Source: Saccharospirillaceae bacterium (GTDB lineage Bacteria > Pseudomonadota > Gammaproteobacteria > Pseudomonadales > Oceanobacteraceae). Taken from it: a DNA stretch of 64,000 nt. The position numbers and the translations under genes were made by a program. The notes beneath the pieces were generated by a model. That model made no database searches. It was not told where the DNA came from and worked only from the letters and a program-made list of their open reading frames with translations. The stretch lies in assembly GCA_021208685.1 (NCBI GenBank), contig JAJOJJ010000031.1:1-64000 (forward strand), in the 5' to 3' direction. Positions 43,660 through 51,888 of the stretch are shown here, piece by piece (position 1 is the stretch's first letter; each line of letters opens with the position of its first letter).

Positions 43660-44121
43660 TCAGAGATCCTGCAGAATGTCCTGACGCTTTAACTGATACT
43701 CGGCCTCTGAAATCAGACCTTTGCTCTTCAACGACTCCAGCACCTGCAAACGCTTTTCGACCGTACTCCAGCCGTTGGATCCGGTCACTGTTGTCGCCGC
43801 AGCCGCAGGCGTCGTACAGCGAAAGTAATCCGCCGATACTTTGGTTGTGACCACGGATTTCATACCGGTCAGCGACGGTTTATTCCGGCGCGAATCCTCC
43901 GAGCCACGTAACAACAATGCATCAGCACCAGCCTCCGCGGCCTGTTCTTTATGCCAGGCCAGACACTCCTCTGCAGGATTCATACTGGTGGTTGAACACA
44001 CCTGTTGAGAGACCCGCTCACAGGCCGCTTCCTCGCCTTCTGCCAGCACTCGTATGGTATCGGCTGCATAACCGCTTAAAGGCAGCAACAACGCCAACAT
44101 GAATACACCGGATCTGACCAT
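43660..44121 (-). CDS. Secreted protein with C-terminal SHOCT domain
   Basis: 153 residues from ATG 44119-44121 (GGTGG upstream), with a signal peptide (MVRSGVFMLALLLPLSGYAA). The middle has conserved cysteines (EEAACERVSQQVCS, AEECLAWH, DYFRCTT) suggesting disulfides. The final ~30 residues, LQVLESLKSKGLISEAEYQ, are a SHOCT short helical oligomerisation motif. Probably periplasmic. Monocistronic, downstream of azoR on the same strand. Confidence 0.78.
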   Translation of the reverse strand: MVRSGVFMLALLLPLSGYAADTIRVLAEGEEAACERVSQQVCSTTSMNPAEECLAWHKEQAAEAGADALLLRGSEDSRRNKPSLTGMKSVVTTKVSADYFRCTTPAAAATTVTGSNGWSTVEKRLQVLESLKSKGLISEAEYQLKRQDILQDL

Positions 44122-44241
44122 ATTGATTTCCACCGTAAGAAAAATAATGGCAAAACTCTACCATAAACTGACGCGCAGATTATCGGTTTAGTCAGAACAC
44201 TCCGGGCAGAACGGTTTCAGTAATCCGCAGCACACCCTGAA

Positions 44242-44913
44242 TTATTCAGAAGAACCCTGACTGAGCACGCTGGCCAGCGCGATGACGTCATCAACAGCCG
44301 CCTGCCTTGAGCGCTCATGCCGTTGATCAGCAAACTCCTGATACTCTGATGCTATTTCATAAAAATGGTCAGCTCCCAGATAAGGCGCGAGCTGTTCAAT
44401 ATGGCTGCTTAAATGATTCAGGTGATAGTGTGATTCCCCTCTTCTGAAAGCAAACTCCCCCCAGGAAGCCAGCAATACCAGGGATTTTCCCGACAAAATG
44501 GGTTCAAGAGGCTTATCACCCCGCGCCAGATCAAAAGTGAAGGTTTTATTCACCCGGATCACCATATCAAACCAGGCCTTAAGCACAGCGGGCATGCCAT
44601 AGTTATACATTGGGCTGGCAATGATAATGATATCGGCATCACTCACTTCACGGATGATTTCATCAGAGTCAGCGAGAACCAGACGCTGCTGTTCGGTTAA
44701 TGATCCTTTTGCAAAAGCGGCCGCCATAAATGCGTCATCAATAAAGGCCGGCTGTTTTACAGACAGATCACGATAAACCACATTTACCTCATCTGTATGG
44801 CGTTTGAATTCCGACAAAAAACGCTCCCCCAGCATCCTGCTGACCGATTGATGCTGACCAGCACCTTCATGGTACTTTCTTGCGCTGCTGCTGACATATA
44901 GAATGCTTTTCAT
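44242..44913 (-). CDS. FMN-dependent NADH:quinone oxidoreductase/azoreductase
   Basis: 223 residues, flavodoxin-like AzoR family. It has SILYVSSSARKYHEG for FMN phosphate, SPMYNYGMPAVLKAWFDMVIR around the isoalloxazine ring, and LVLLASWGEFAFRRGE. Such enzymes reduce quinones or azo dyes with NADH in the cytoplasm. It is divergent from a LysR regulator gene with a 106-base shared control region, so LysR control by an electrophile or quinone is likely. Confidence 0.85.
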   Translation of the reverse strand: MKSILYVSSSARKYHEGAGQHQSVSRMLGERFLSEFKRHTDEVNVVYRDLSVKQPAFIDDAFMAAAFAKGSLTEQQRLVLADSDEIIREVSDADIIIIASPMYNYGMPAVLKAWFDMVIRVNKTFTFDLARGDKPLEPILSGKSLVLLASWGEFAFRRGESHYHLNHLSSHIEQLAPYLGADHFYEIASEYQEFADQRHERSRQAAVDDVIALASVLSQGSSE

Positions 44914-44945
44914 AACGAACCTCCAGTGGCTTCAGTGCCTGATTG

Positions 44946-44966
44946 TGTGCCGCCAAGTGCGGCACA
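44946..44966. promoter_or_regulatory. Inverted repeat in the azoR/LysR control region
   Basis: TGTGCCGC/GCGGCACA with a five-base loop, midway between the divergent azoR and lysR starts. It is the best candidate binding site for the LysR protein. Confidence 0.5.
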
Positions 44967-45019
44967 ACAACTGAGAAAAGCACGCCAAAAGATGAAATTA
45001 ACTAACTCATGGGGCTGAT

Positions 45020-45943
45020 ATGTTCACGCACCTGCCGTCGTTGAAAAATATAAAAACCTTTGCCGTTGCCGCGCACTATCTGAGCTTTAAAGAGGCCGCG
45101 CAGGTGCTCAACGTCACACCGACAGCCGTATCACACCAGATAAAGTCGCTGGAATCACAGCTCAGAACCCAACTCTTTGAAAGGCAAACCCGGTCAGTAC
45201 AATTAACCCGGCAGGGAGAGGCACTCGCCAGGGTATGTATTGATGCGCTGAATACACTGGATAACGCCCTGCAGGAATTTACCGAACCCGGAAATGATCT
45301 GCTGATCTCCTGCTGCAATTCATTTGCTGCGCTCTGGCTGGCACCGAACATGACGGCCATTCACCGTGCACTTCCGGATCAGACCATCACCATCTGCGCA
45401 AGCGACCAGCTCATAGACTTAAATAAAGAAAAACACATTGATATTGCCGTGCGATACGGCAAAGAACAGCACAACCCCAATGAAACCCACCTGATTACGG
45501 AACAGCTGGGGCTTTATGCCAGCCCCAATTATCAGGTGCCAAACCGCAGAAAACCAATACTGTTCGTCACACACTGGCAAGACGAAACGGCTTTAAACAA
45601 CATCGCATGGCGAGAACATATTGATGAACATAAGTACGATGTCCGCTACTTTGAGCAAGAGCACTTTGTATTGCAGGCGGCCTTAGCAGGACAAGGCATG
45701 GCACTCATCAGTGATGTATTGGCGGCATCATCTGCAGCACAGGGATGGCTGTGTAAAAGTACATTAATCCGCGAATTTTCCGGGTATAGCTACTGGCTAA
45801 GAAAAACAACACACCGGAGAAATGCAACAGCGGTCAATCAGTTTGCATTCTGGCTGGCTAAAACACTGGGGAAACAGGGGAATACCATAAGCGACAATAC
45901 TGCTATGTCATCAATTTTACACAACACCCGAAACCATACATAA
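45020..45943 (+). CDS. LysR family transcriptional regulator (GcvA-like)
   Basis: 307 residues. N-terminal winged helix-turn-helix: LKNIKTFAVAAHYLSFKEAA, LNVTPTAVSHQIKSLE and LFERQTRSVQLTRQGE. The effector domain is of the GcvA/AmpR-like type (IDIAVRYGKEQ, AGQGMALISDVLA). ATG preceded by GGGGCTGAT. It probably regulates the divergent azoreductase and itself. Confidence 0.9.
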   Translation: MFTHLPSLKNIKTFAVAAHYLSFKEAAQVLNVTPTAVSHQIKSLESQLRTQLFERQTRSVQLTRQGEALARVCIDALNTLDNALQEFTEPGNDLLISCCNSFAALWLAPNMTAIHRALPDQTITICASDQLIDLNKEKHIDIAVRYGKEQHNPNETHLITEQLGLYASPNYQVPNRRKPILFVTHWQDETALNNIAWREHIDEHKYDVRYFEQEHFVLQAALAGQGMALISDVLAASSAAQGWLCKSTLIREFSGYSYWLRKTTHRRNATAVNQFAFWLAKTLGKQGNTISDNTAMSSILHNTRNHT

Positions 45944-46273
45944 GCCAACATAAAAACTACCCTGATATAAAATAAAAAAACCACTAAAGCAGACGCTATC
46001 TTCTATTACTTATAAAAATAGCGTCTCTTAATCATCCGGTTTCAATGAAAGCATATACCAAAGCACCACACTGCATTGGTAATGATAAAGTATTACATTC
46101 ATATACCCGCAAAAACCCTTAACTCTTACAGCGCCATGAGATGCAGACCCGCATCAGGCATAAAACAGCAACGCTGTCTTTAGTCAAAAATTTGATATAT
46201 AACCAAGCTCTCAACCTTCAATGAAAGTTCCGCTTTTAACTATAAATCAAACGCAAACACTAAGGTGGTAATA
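45944..46273. other. A/T-rich gap after the LysR gene
   Basis: About 330 bases, no supported gene. It contains the hairpin at 45991-46026 and, near the right end, AAGGTGG as ribosome site of the kelch gene. Base composition falls here and stays lower through the kelch gene. Confidence 0.45.
45991..46026 (+). terminator. Likely terminator after the LysR gene
   Basis: Nine-base stem AGACGCTAT/ATAGCGTCT (45991-45999 with 46018-46026). Only a weak T tract follows, so it is a probable rather than certain terminator. Confidence 0.5.
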
Positions 46274-47959
46274 ATGAGAAATTTAATAATATTACTGAAT
46301 ATACTCGCAGCATATTTGCTGCATTCCCAGGTGGCGCTAGCCGACCCCATGTCTTGGCAAGAGACATCAACCGACACGAATGCCCCCAGCGCACGCACAG
46401 AGCACACAGCAGTTTGGACGGGTACTGAAATGTTAATCTTTGGTGGCGTAGATAGTTCCGGCAACCTGTTAGGTATTGGCGGACGCTACAATCCAGAAAC
46501 GAAGAAGTGGAGCAGCATGAACTCAGTAAATGCTCCAACTCCGCGTCGTTATCATGTCGCCGTATGGACTGGCACGGAGATGATTATCTGGGGAGGTTTA
46601 GACAGCAATAGTCCGTTTGGTTTAACAGATGGCGCTGCCTACAACCCTGCAAGCGATAGTTGGCGGACAATTACACCATCTCCTTGCCCAGCCACTCACA
46701 ATGACTCCAACGGTAACGACCTTTGCAACCGCTGGTATCCCATTAGTGGTTGGTATGCTGAAAACGAGCAAATGATCATTTGGGGAGGCCAACCTGTAGC
46801 CAGCGGTCTTCCAACCTGGAACGGATCTATTCATACATATTCTCCGTCATCTGATACCTGGTCTTCGCTTGGCACTGCCAATGCACCCGGCGGGCGAATG
46901 AATGCGTATGGAGCCACAACTGGCTCACGGCTTATCTTCTGGGGAGGCACCGCCGGAGACGACAACCCATCGAATGGTTACCTTTATGATTTTAAAGCTG
47001 GAAACTGGTCCGCTTTATCAATATTAAATCAACCAGGCAGACTCACCAATGCCAGCGCCGTCTGGAACCATCAAACAACCTCTTTATACATTTGGAGCGG
47101 AAGCGGATCTGGCGAACCAACCCAAACAGGGTACCGCTACAACACAACACCGGGCAACGTAGGCGAATGGACGGAAATGGGTATAGCAGGAACCCCACCA
47201 CCAGCATCTAATAACCACACTGCCGTAAGCTCAGAAAACTCAATGATCACCTGGGGGGGAAAGTCAGGTTCCCTTACCGCATTAAACACAGGTGGTGTTT
47301 ATGATTACACCAGTCAGACATGGCGATTAACCCCCACAGATAATGCTCCAACGGCACGTTCAGGCCATACAGCAATATGGACCGGGAAACAAATGATTAT
47401 TTGGGGGGGAACGGAAAGTACAGCCAACCATACTGGTGTCGTAAATACGGGTGCGGTGTTAAGTAATGCAGATAATATTCCCGGAGCAGAAAAAGGCTTC
47501 ACGGGCGATTACGCAATTAACTACTGGCAATTGGGTGAAAACCCACCGGGTCATAATTTAATCGATATAACTCAGGCTCCTGATAACGTTACACTGAAGA
47601 ACTTCAATCCCTGGCGTTCGAGCGGTTCAGTTATGACCTACAAAGCGACAACCTCCGGAACCGTGTCCTTTAGCTGGAAATATGTGTGGGGCCTCGGCCA
47701 ATTCTATGATCAGTGTCCGCCTACTTTTATCCTTGCCAGACCGAATGCAACTGAGGCACAAATAACGAACTTATTCAATAATTCAGGAGCGCCGGAAACC
47801 ACGCAAACAAGCACGACTTACAGTGGTTCATTTTCTCAGTCAGTATCTAAAGGAGATACATTTGGCTTTGCACTTAATCCATGCGTTAACCCATCAGGCT
47901 ATTTCGTCCCTGTGACATTAAAAATATCTGACTTTGATTTTCAAAATACTCAGCAATAA
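46274..47959 (+). CDS. Secreted kelch-repeat protein
   Basis: 561 residues from ATG 46274 (AAGGTGG eight bases upstream; an in-frame GTG three codons earlier overlaps the site). Signal peptide ends VALA. Six or seven kelch units follow, each with a HTAVWTGTEMIIWGG-like strand and a later YNP...SDSW strand, enough for one beta-propeller to about residue 395. The last ~150 residues are a non-kelch beta-rich domain with two or three cysteines. A/T-rich third positions set it apart from neighbours, suggesting acquisition. Probably periplasmic or extracellular. Binding partner unknown. Confidence 0.8.
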   Translation: MRNLIILLNILAAYLLHSQVALADPMSWQETSTDTNAPSARTEHTAVWTGTEMLIFGGVDSSGNLLGIGGRYNPETKKWSSMNSVNAPTPRRYHVAVWTGTEMIIWGGLDSNSPFGLTDGAAYNPASDSWRTITPSPCPATHNDSNGNDLCNRWYPISGWYAENEQMIIWGGQPVASGLPTWNGSIHTYSPSSDTWSSLGTANAPGGRMNAYGATTGSRLIFWGGTAGDDNPSNGYLYDFKAGNWSALSILNQPGRLTNASAVWNHQTTSLYIWSGSGSGEPTQTGYRYNTTPGNVGEWTEMGIAGTPPPASNNHTAVSSENSMITWGGKSGSLTALNTGGVYDYTSQTWRLTPTDNAPTARSGHTAIWTGKQMIIWGGTESTANHTGVVNTGAVLSNADNIPGAEKGFTGDYAINYWQLGENPPGHNLIDITQAPDNVTLKNFNPWRSSGSVMTYKATTSGTVSFSWKYVWGLGQFYDQCPPTFILARPNATEAQITNLFNNSGAPETTQTSTTYSGSFSQSVSKGDTFGFALNPCVNPSGYFVPVTLKISDFDFQNTQQ

Positions 47960-48303
47960 AATATTATGGCGACGTGAAACGACCATATCAGTCTCTGATT
48001 CACTTTCAAGCATGAACAGATCAGAGTAATTCGGTGAGCAAGGATCACCTTATTAGTAGCCAAAAGTTATCGCCATAAAAATTCCCGCTTTTCATTCTGA
48101 AAAGCGGGATTCACACAATCAGAGACCACATCCGCGCGCAGCACAGCGTTTGCGACAGGCGCCGAACTTATCGCCCGCATCAGCTGTCAAAATCATACGA
48201 TCTGAGCCATGATGATCAGCCAGAATCATTCATCCTGTCTGCATGAACCCGGTTAAAACATTGCCGCAGGCGTGGGATTAAGCCAACCACCAAGAACACA
48301 CCC
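47960..48303. other. Gap after the kelch gene
   Basis: About 340 bases without a supported gene. It holds the hairpin at 48084-48108 and presumably the promoter of the next membrane protein gene. Confidence 0.4.
48084..48108. terminator. Strong hairpin after the kelch gene
   Basis: Ten-base perfect stem CCCGCTTTTC/GAAAAGCGGG with a five-base loop. A TTTTT tract follows on the minus-strand side only, so as a terminator it fits the minus strand better. It may simply mark the end of the kelch transcript. Confidence 0.5.
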
Positions 48304-49128
48304 ATGAACAGCAAAGCGCCTGAGCAAAAAAAGCAGCAACACAACCAACATCAGGACCAGAACGGCACCGATATGCGCCTGCTGCCACCGGTCAGTTACA
48401 TCACCGGCTTTTGCAACCGGGTGCTGGGCAAAATCATTATGACCATGGTCAACGCTCCGTGGGCCAGCCTGATTATTCTGCTTGTGCTCTATCTCAGCGC
48501 ACTCATTATTGTGAATATCCCGGCACTGGATATAGCCCGCGAAACTATGTTTCTGGTTGCCATTTCGCCACTGGCAATCCCGGTATGCTTCTCCCTGGCC
48601 TATCTTGGCGCCAGTCTTATTCTGCTCGCTCTCTTTGCACACAACCCTGCTACCCGCGTCGGCTGCGCCGTTATTCTGGAAGTTCTGATCATTGCACCCA
48701 TGCTGCTGATGGCGCTCAGCGATACACGTTTATTTTTGATGCTGGGCGACAACGCATTGTTTGTGCTTATTGTCGGCAATATGGTCGCCGTTCCCTGGCT
48801 GACGTTCCACTATCATAAAACCGTACTCTGCCATGCCGACCTGTGCTTACCGATACTGCTGTTGCTCACTGCGTTTATCTGGTTTGAAAGCACCGCCGGG
48901 CTGTCGTATGAAAAAATAAGCCATGAACATATCTCTGTGATCGACTGCGAATGGATAAGAGCCAAAAGCAAAAGCGGCGCACCCAGCGGCCCGCCGATGA
49001 AACAATGCGATGTACAGGTAAATGATCGTGGCCGTCATTATGACTTTTATGACATGCCCGCGCCGAATGGAAATATTAACCATATGGAAGTGCGGCAGGC
49101 GCTGTTCAGACATTTCAGCCTGAGGTAA
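48304..49128 (+). CDS. Multi-span membrane protein of unknown function
   Basis: 274 residues. A hydrophilic Gln/His-rich N-terminus (EQKKQQHNQHQDQ) is followed by about five membrane segments between residues 40 and 200 and a C-terminal ~75-residue polar domain with cysteines (VIDCEWIR and MKQCDVQV), likely outside. No family recognised. No clear ribosome site is visible, so the start could be the ATG at residue 24 (MRLLPPVSY). Lies in accessory DNA. Confidence 0.65.
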   Translation: MNSKAPEQKKQQHNQHQDQNGTDMRLLPPVSYITGFCNRVLGKIIMTMVNAPWASLIILLVLYLSALIIVNIPALDIARETMFLVAISPLAIPVCFSLAYLGASLILLALFAHNPATRVGCAVILEVLIIAPMLLMALSDTRLFLMLGDNALFVLIVGNMVAVPWLTFHYHKTVLCHADLCLPILLLLTAFIWFESTAGLSYEKISHEHISVIDCEWIRAKSKSGAPSGPPMKQCDVQVNDRGRHYDFYDMPAPNGNINHMEVRQALFRHFSLR

Positions 49129-49368
49129 TGGAGGATTCAGCTATGGATTGTAAAAGCTGAATAAAAAGCCCTCGCCAAAAATTTTCAAAATTCATTCAAA
49201 GTCTGACGTAACCAGCCTACGGCATTTAAAATGCAGAAAAGGATTACTGATTTTTATAAGAATAACCGATTGCCAAGATGGGCGGCTTATTAGCTATAAC
49301 TATGCCCTATTAACTCATCAATATGGCATTAGGATGGGCATCCTGTTAGCACTCCAGATTCTTACCAG
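49129..49368. other. A/T-rich accessory gap
   Basis: No supported gene. It includes the small dyad AGGATG-GG-CATCCT (49331-49344) and TCCTGTTAG just before the first 36-base repeat. Confidence 0.4.
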
Positions 49369-49404
49369 GAAGACTGAAATTCAGCCTTCGAATCAGAGAG
49401 TCTT
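49369..49404. repeat. 36-base palindromic repeat, copy 1
   Basis: Near-perfect palindrome GAAGACTGAA/TTCAGCCTTC followed by AGAGAGTCTT. Copy 2 at 50509-50544 matches 34 of 36 bases. Both copies are preceded by TCCTGTTAG and followed by TATTAG at similar distances, and they bracket the SUKH-like gene. Confidence 0.75.
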
Positions 49405-49432
49405 AGAACGAGGTATTAGCTGTTCTCGCCCG

Positions 49433-50200
49433 TTAATTTAATAACGAAAAATCGATATTAATCCGGGTCGAGCTGTTCCAGTCCGGGTTAGTGGTCTTCA
49501 TCAAGTAAGTATTCTCCACCCTCCCGCCAAGAGTCTTGTATACAATTAAATCTCCACTTGAGTGCATTGCTACAGGAATTGCGTTTGAGCAATACTCCCG
49601 AAATTTATGTGCGTCATACATCGCCAAGGCCATCTCTGCACTGAATAACATTATAATATCTGAGCTATTGATAATAGGTGCTGTAATTCCATTCTCCTGC
49701 AATAGAAGGTCTTTCAGCTCTTCGGGCATTGCAACACTAAAGAAAGACTCCCACTCAGTTATTGCTAATTGAGTTACTGGCTTTTTCCTTTCTTCAAGTT
49801 TTTTCCAGGCTTCCTTTCTTTTCACTTCCTTTCTATACATTTTCTTAGCCAGACATGAGAAAAGATATGACATGCCGCAATGACGGCAATAAATTGTAAA
49901 CTGCCCTATCTGAACCGAATCGCTACCGCACGCACTGCATATAAAAGGATTGGCAATTTTGTAGCTTGCATATAAGGCGATGCAGAGTGATAGCGGCGGG
50001 ATAGCCACCCAAATAATGTGGTTATAGTGATCGCTCAGTATTTGACCAACAAACAAACCCGCCAAAAAGAGAGAAACAAGTATAGCGATGGCTGCAATAT
50101 GCTTAACCCACCATTTAAAGTAAGCCTTTCTCCGAAAGCTTTTATCATTTTTATAAAGGGATTGTGCTTCGTCAGCTGTCAACGTCTTATGAAATTCCAT
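49433..50200 (-). CDS. Membrane zinc-ribbon protein with SUKH-like C-terminus
   Basis: 255 residues from ATG 50198-50200 (weak ribosome site). Residues ~30-80 form two membrane helices (IAAIAILVSLFLAGLFVG and a second). Next comes a zinc ribbon, CSACGSDS...YCRHCG. After a Lys/Glu-rich helix the C-terminal ~110 residues resemble SMI1/KNR4 (SUKH) domains: PEELKDLLLQENGI, LFSAEMALAMYDAHKF, NAIPVAMHSSGDLIVYKT. SUKH proteins are often toxin immunity proteins, but no toxin gene is adjacent. The A/T-rich setting between two repeat copies suggests a mobile cassette-type gene. Confidence 0.65.
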   Translation of the reverse strand: MEFHKTLTADEAQSLYKNDKSFRRKAYFKWWVKHIAAIAILVSLFLAGLFVGQILSDHYNHIIWVAIPPLSLCIALYASYKIANPFICSACGSDSVQIGQFTIYCRHCGMSYLFSCLAKKMYRKEVKRKEAWKKLEERKKPVTQLAITEWESFFSVAMPEELKDLLLQENGITAPIINSSDIIMLFSAEMALAMYDAHKFREYCSNAIPVAMHSSGDLIVYKTLGGRVENTYLMKTTNPDWNSSTRINIDFSLLN

Positions 50201-50244
50201 CTTCTGATTCACGATGTGGACTCTAAAAACTGCTGCTCATCTTA

Positions 50245-50517
50245 TTGCCACAGACAAACAGCATCTATTCGGAAATCTACCTTATCACAGCCACCGTCGA
50301 TGGCAAACGCGCCGCTGCCGTAGAAGTGCTGTTAAGCATTACGACCGCCGAAGGCCTGATTATCAGTCAGCCGTCATGGTCGCTGAAAAGCAGCAGGATG
50401 AGAGAAGAAGGCAGAGAAAATCAGAGTGGAAGTGCTGCCAGTAAAAACCAGACACCCATTGCGATACTAAATTCTTATCATGGATTCCTGTTAGTGAACG
50501 CTTGCTACGAAGACTGA
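50245..50517 (+). pseudogene. Possible gene remnant
   Basis: A 90-residue frame of higher GC than its surroundings (YLITATVDGKRAAAVEVLLSI) looks like a fragment of a beta-rich envelope or pilin-related protein. It has no ribosome site and runs into the second 36-base repeat. Treated as a relic, low confidence. Confidence 0.25.
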
Positions 50518-50544
50518 AATTCAGCCTTCAAGTCAGAGAGTCTT
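50509..50544. repeat. 36-base palindromic repeat, copy 2
   Basis: Second copy of the element at 49369-49404, same orientation, 1140 bases apart, 34 of 36 positions identical. Confidence 0.75.
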
Positions 50545-50617
50545 GGGGTGGGTGTCCTATTAGTCGGCTAGTTTGACTTTGGTATCCGTTAAAGCGCGGA
50601 AAGATCAGTGAGCGACT

Positions 50618-50627
50618 TGTTAGCTGC
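50618..50627. repeat. Integron-like core site, 3' side of cassette gene
   Basis: TGTTAGCTGC, the inverse of the site at 51244-51253. On the minus strand it reads GCAGCTAACA, contains the TAA stop of the 202-residue gene and continues AGTCGCTCA, like the first half of an attC site. Confidence 0.5.
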
Positions 50628-51228
50628 GCCTGAAGTGTGGCCGAATATTTTTTTCGATCTCATTTATTGCATGGCTAATTTTTAGAGTTAAATCATTCTT
50701 ATCATCATGAGTTGCCCATATCTCAGACTTTATGGTTTTCCCAAATTCAGGATCGCATCTGAAGTTTTCTCCGCCACTCGCCTTGTTTGAAATATCGGCC
50801 TCAAGCGCAACTTGGAGATTTCTTGCACATTGACGTAACTCATCAGTTTTTGGCTTAAACTCTGATCCCCACAAAGCCTCGGCTTCAAGCGCTTGAGTTT
50901 CAAAATTTTGTAGCGCTGTGGCGACTGGTTTCCAACGGTTAGAATAAATGAAGGCGTAAGCTTTGGCCTCAATCTCTGGTGTTTTATTGTTTGAGTCGTA
51001 ATCTTCTGGAAATTCATCCATAGTAACCCAAGGTGAGCGACAGTATCTAAGCTCGTCTCTAAGTTTATATGCAGAGCGAATTAGATTCCTTGCTACTTCA
51101 AAGTCAGCTTTTCCTTTTAATTCACGGCTCCAGCTTTGCAATCCATTAATTGCAACGTGCGCAGTGGCAATTGCAGCGAAGATAAGAATAATATCTTTAG
51201 TTACTGATATGATTTCTAAAGATGTCAA
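50620..51228 (-). CDS. Membrane-anchored hypothetical protein in a cassette-like unit
   Basis: 202 residues. A short N-terminal hydrophobic helix (DIILIFAAIATAHVAI) is followed by a soluble helical region with RELRYCRSPW-like and WGSEFKPKTDELRQCARNLQ segments. TTG start at 51226-51228 with GGAG eight bases before it; an ATG further upstream is followed at once by a stop. The gene begins about 15 bases after GTTAGCTGC and its stop lies inside GCAGCTAAC, the tight packing expected of integron cassettes. Function unknown. Confidence 0.68.
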   Translation of the reverse strand: MTSLEIISVTKDIILIFAAIATAHVAINGLQSWSRELKGKADFEVARNLIRSAYKLRDELRYCRSPWVTMDEFPEDYDSNNKTPEIEAKAYAFIYSNRWKPVATALQNFETQALEAEALWGSEFKPKTDELRQCARNLQVALEADISNKASGGENFRCDPEFGKTIKSEIWATHDDKNDLTLKISHAINEIEKNIRPHFRRS

Positions 51229-51584
51229 AATTTACTCCATTGTGCAGCTAACAGTATATTAGTGTGCATGCGCATTTATCCCAGGTGACTCTTTCGAGAA
51301 ACCCCGCATAACTCATTGACCAAACTGAGAAATCGTCCATAACTCAAAAATCCCTTCCAGAAAAACGCGCACGCCCGTTAATTCCGGTTTTCTGTGCAGC
51401 TAGTTTTACACCCGACTTGTAAGCCTGATCGCAAGTTATTGATTTATTTGATGTTTAAATTACTACCCTCTTGCAAAACGAGCAAGCACGAGTGTAAAGC
51501 GTGCCAGATTTCGTGAAAAGCCGGAAATACACTGTATGTATCTGTACATCCTTACCTTCAAAGTTTTGCGATCGTCCACAAAAT
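51229..51584. other. Accessory gap with partial core site
   Basis: No supported gene. It contains the GCAGCTAACA core and downstream A/T-rich sequence. A second degenerate GTGCAGCTAG copy lies near 51395. Confidence 0.4.
51244..51253. repeat. Integron-like core site, 5' side of cassette gene
   Basis: GCAGCTAACA; read on the minus strand as TGTTAGCTGC just before the ribosome site of the 202-residue gene. Confidence 0.5.
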
Positions 51585-51646
51585 AGCCGCTACTCATTGC
51601 TGAGCAGCGGCTTTGTTTGCAGGCTATTTGGTGGGCAGTGCCCACC
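51585..51646. repeat. REP-like hairpins
   Basis: AGCCGCT/AGCGGCT arms with TTTGTTT after them (51585-51612), then the perfect palindrome GGTGGGCAGTGCCCACC (51630-51646) followed by CTACG. The GGTGGGCA...TGCCCACCCTACG form is typical of dispersed intergenic repeats in proteobacteria. Confidence 0.6.
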
Positions 51647-51739
51647 CTACGATGCAAAGCACTCACCTGAAAACGTTAACCAGTTAGTTTTCAGGAAAGG
51701 AGTACTGCCAAAGCGTCGGCGGCGATGAGCTGGCTAGGC

Positions 51740-51849
51740 AAATGTGACCGAAAAAGCGCAGTTTACAAGTCGTAAAGATTCGCTTCACTCACCCTTCGGG
51801 CCGCCTGCGGCGTTCTGGCGTTGCCAGTGAGCATTTTGAGGTCACATTT
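51740..51849. repeat. Inverted-repeat-bounded 110-base element
   Basis: Perfect 10-base ends AAATGTGACC (51740-51749) and GGTCACATTT (51840-51849). The inside is rich in small stems. CTGGCGTTGCCAG lies inside, and its CAACGCCAG partner lies just outside the right end. It could be a MITE-like or attC-like structured element between the accessory region and purL. Confidence 0.5.
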
Positions 51850-51888
51850 AACAACGCCAGATCGAGTGAGCCAGCTTTGGCTTACTCC

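Noticed and set aside
49369-50544. 36-base repeats as a CRISPR array
   Set aside because: Only two copies 1140 bases apart with a gene between them; no spacer periodicity and no cas genes.
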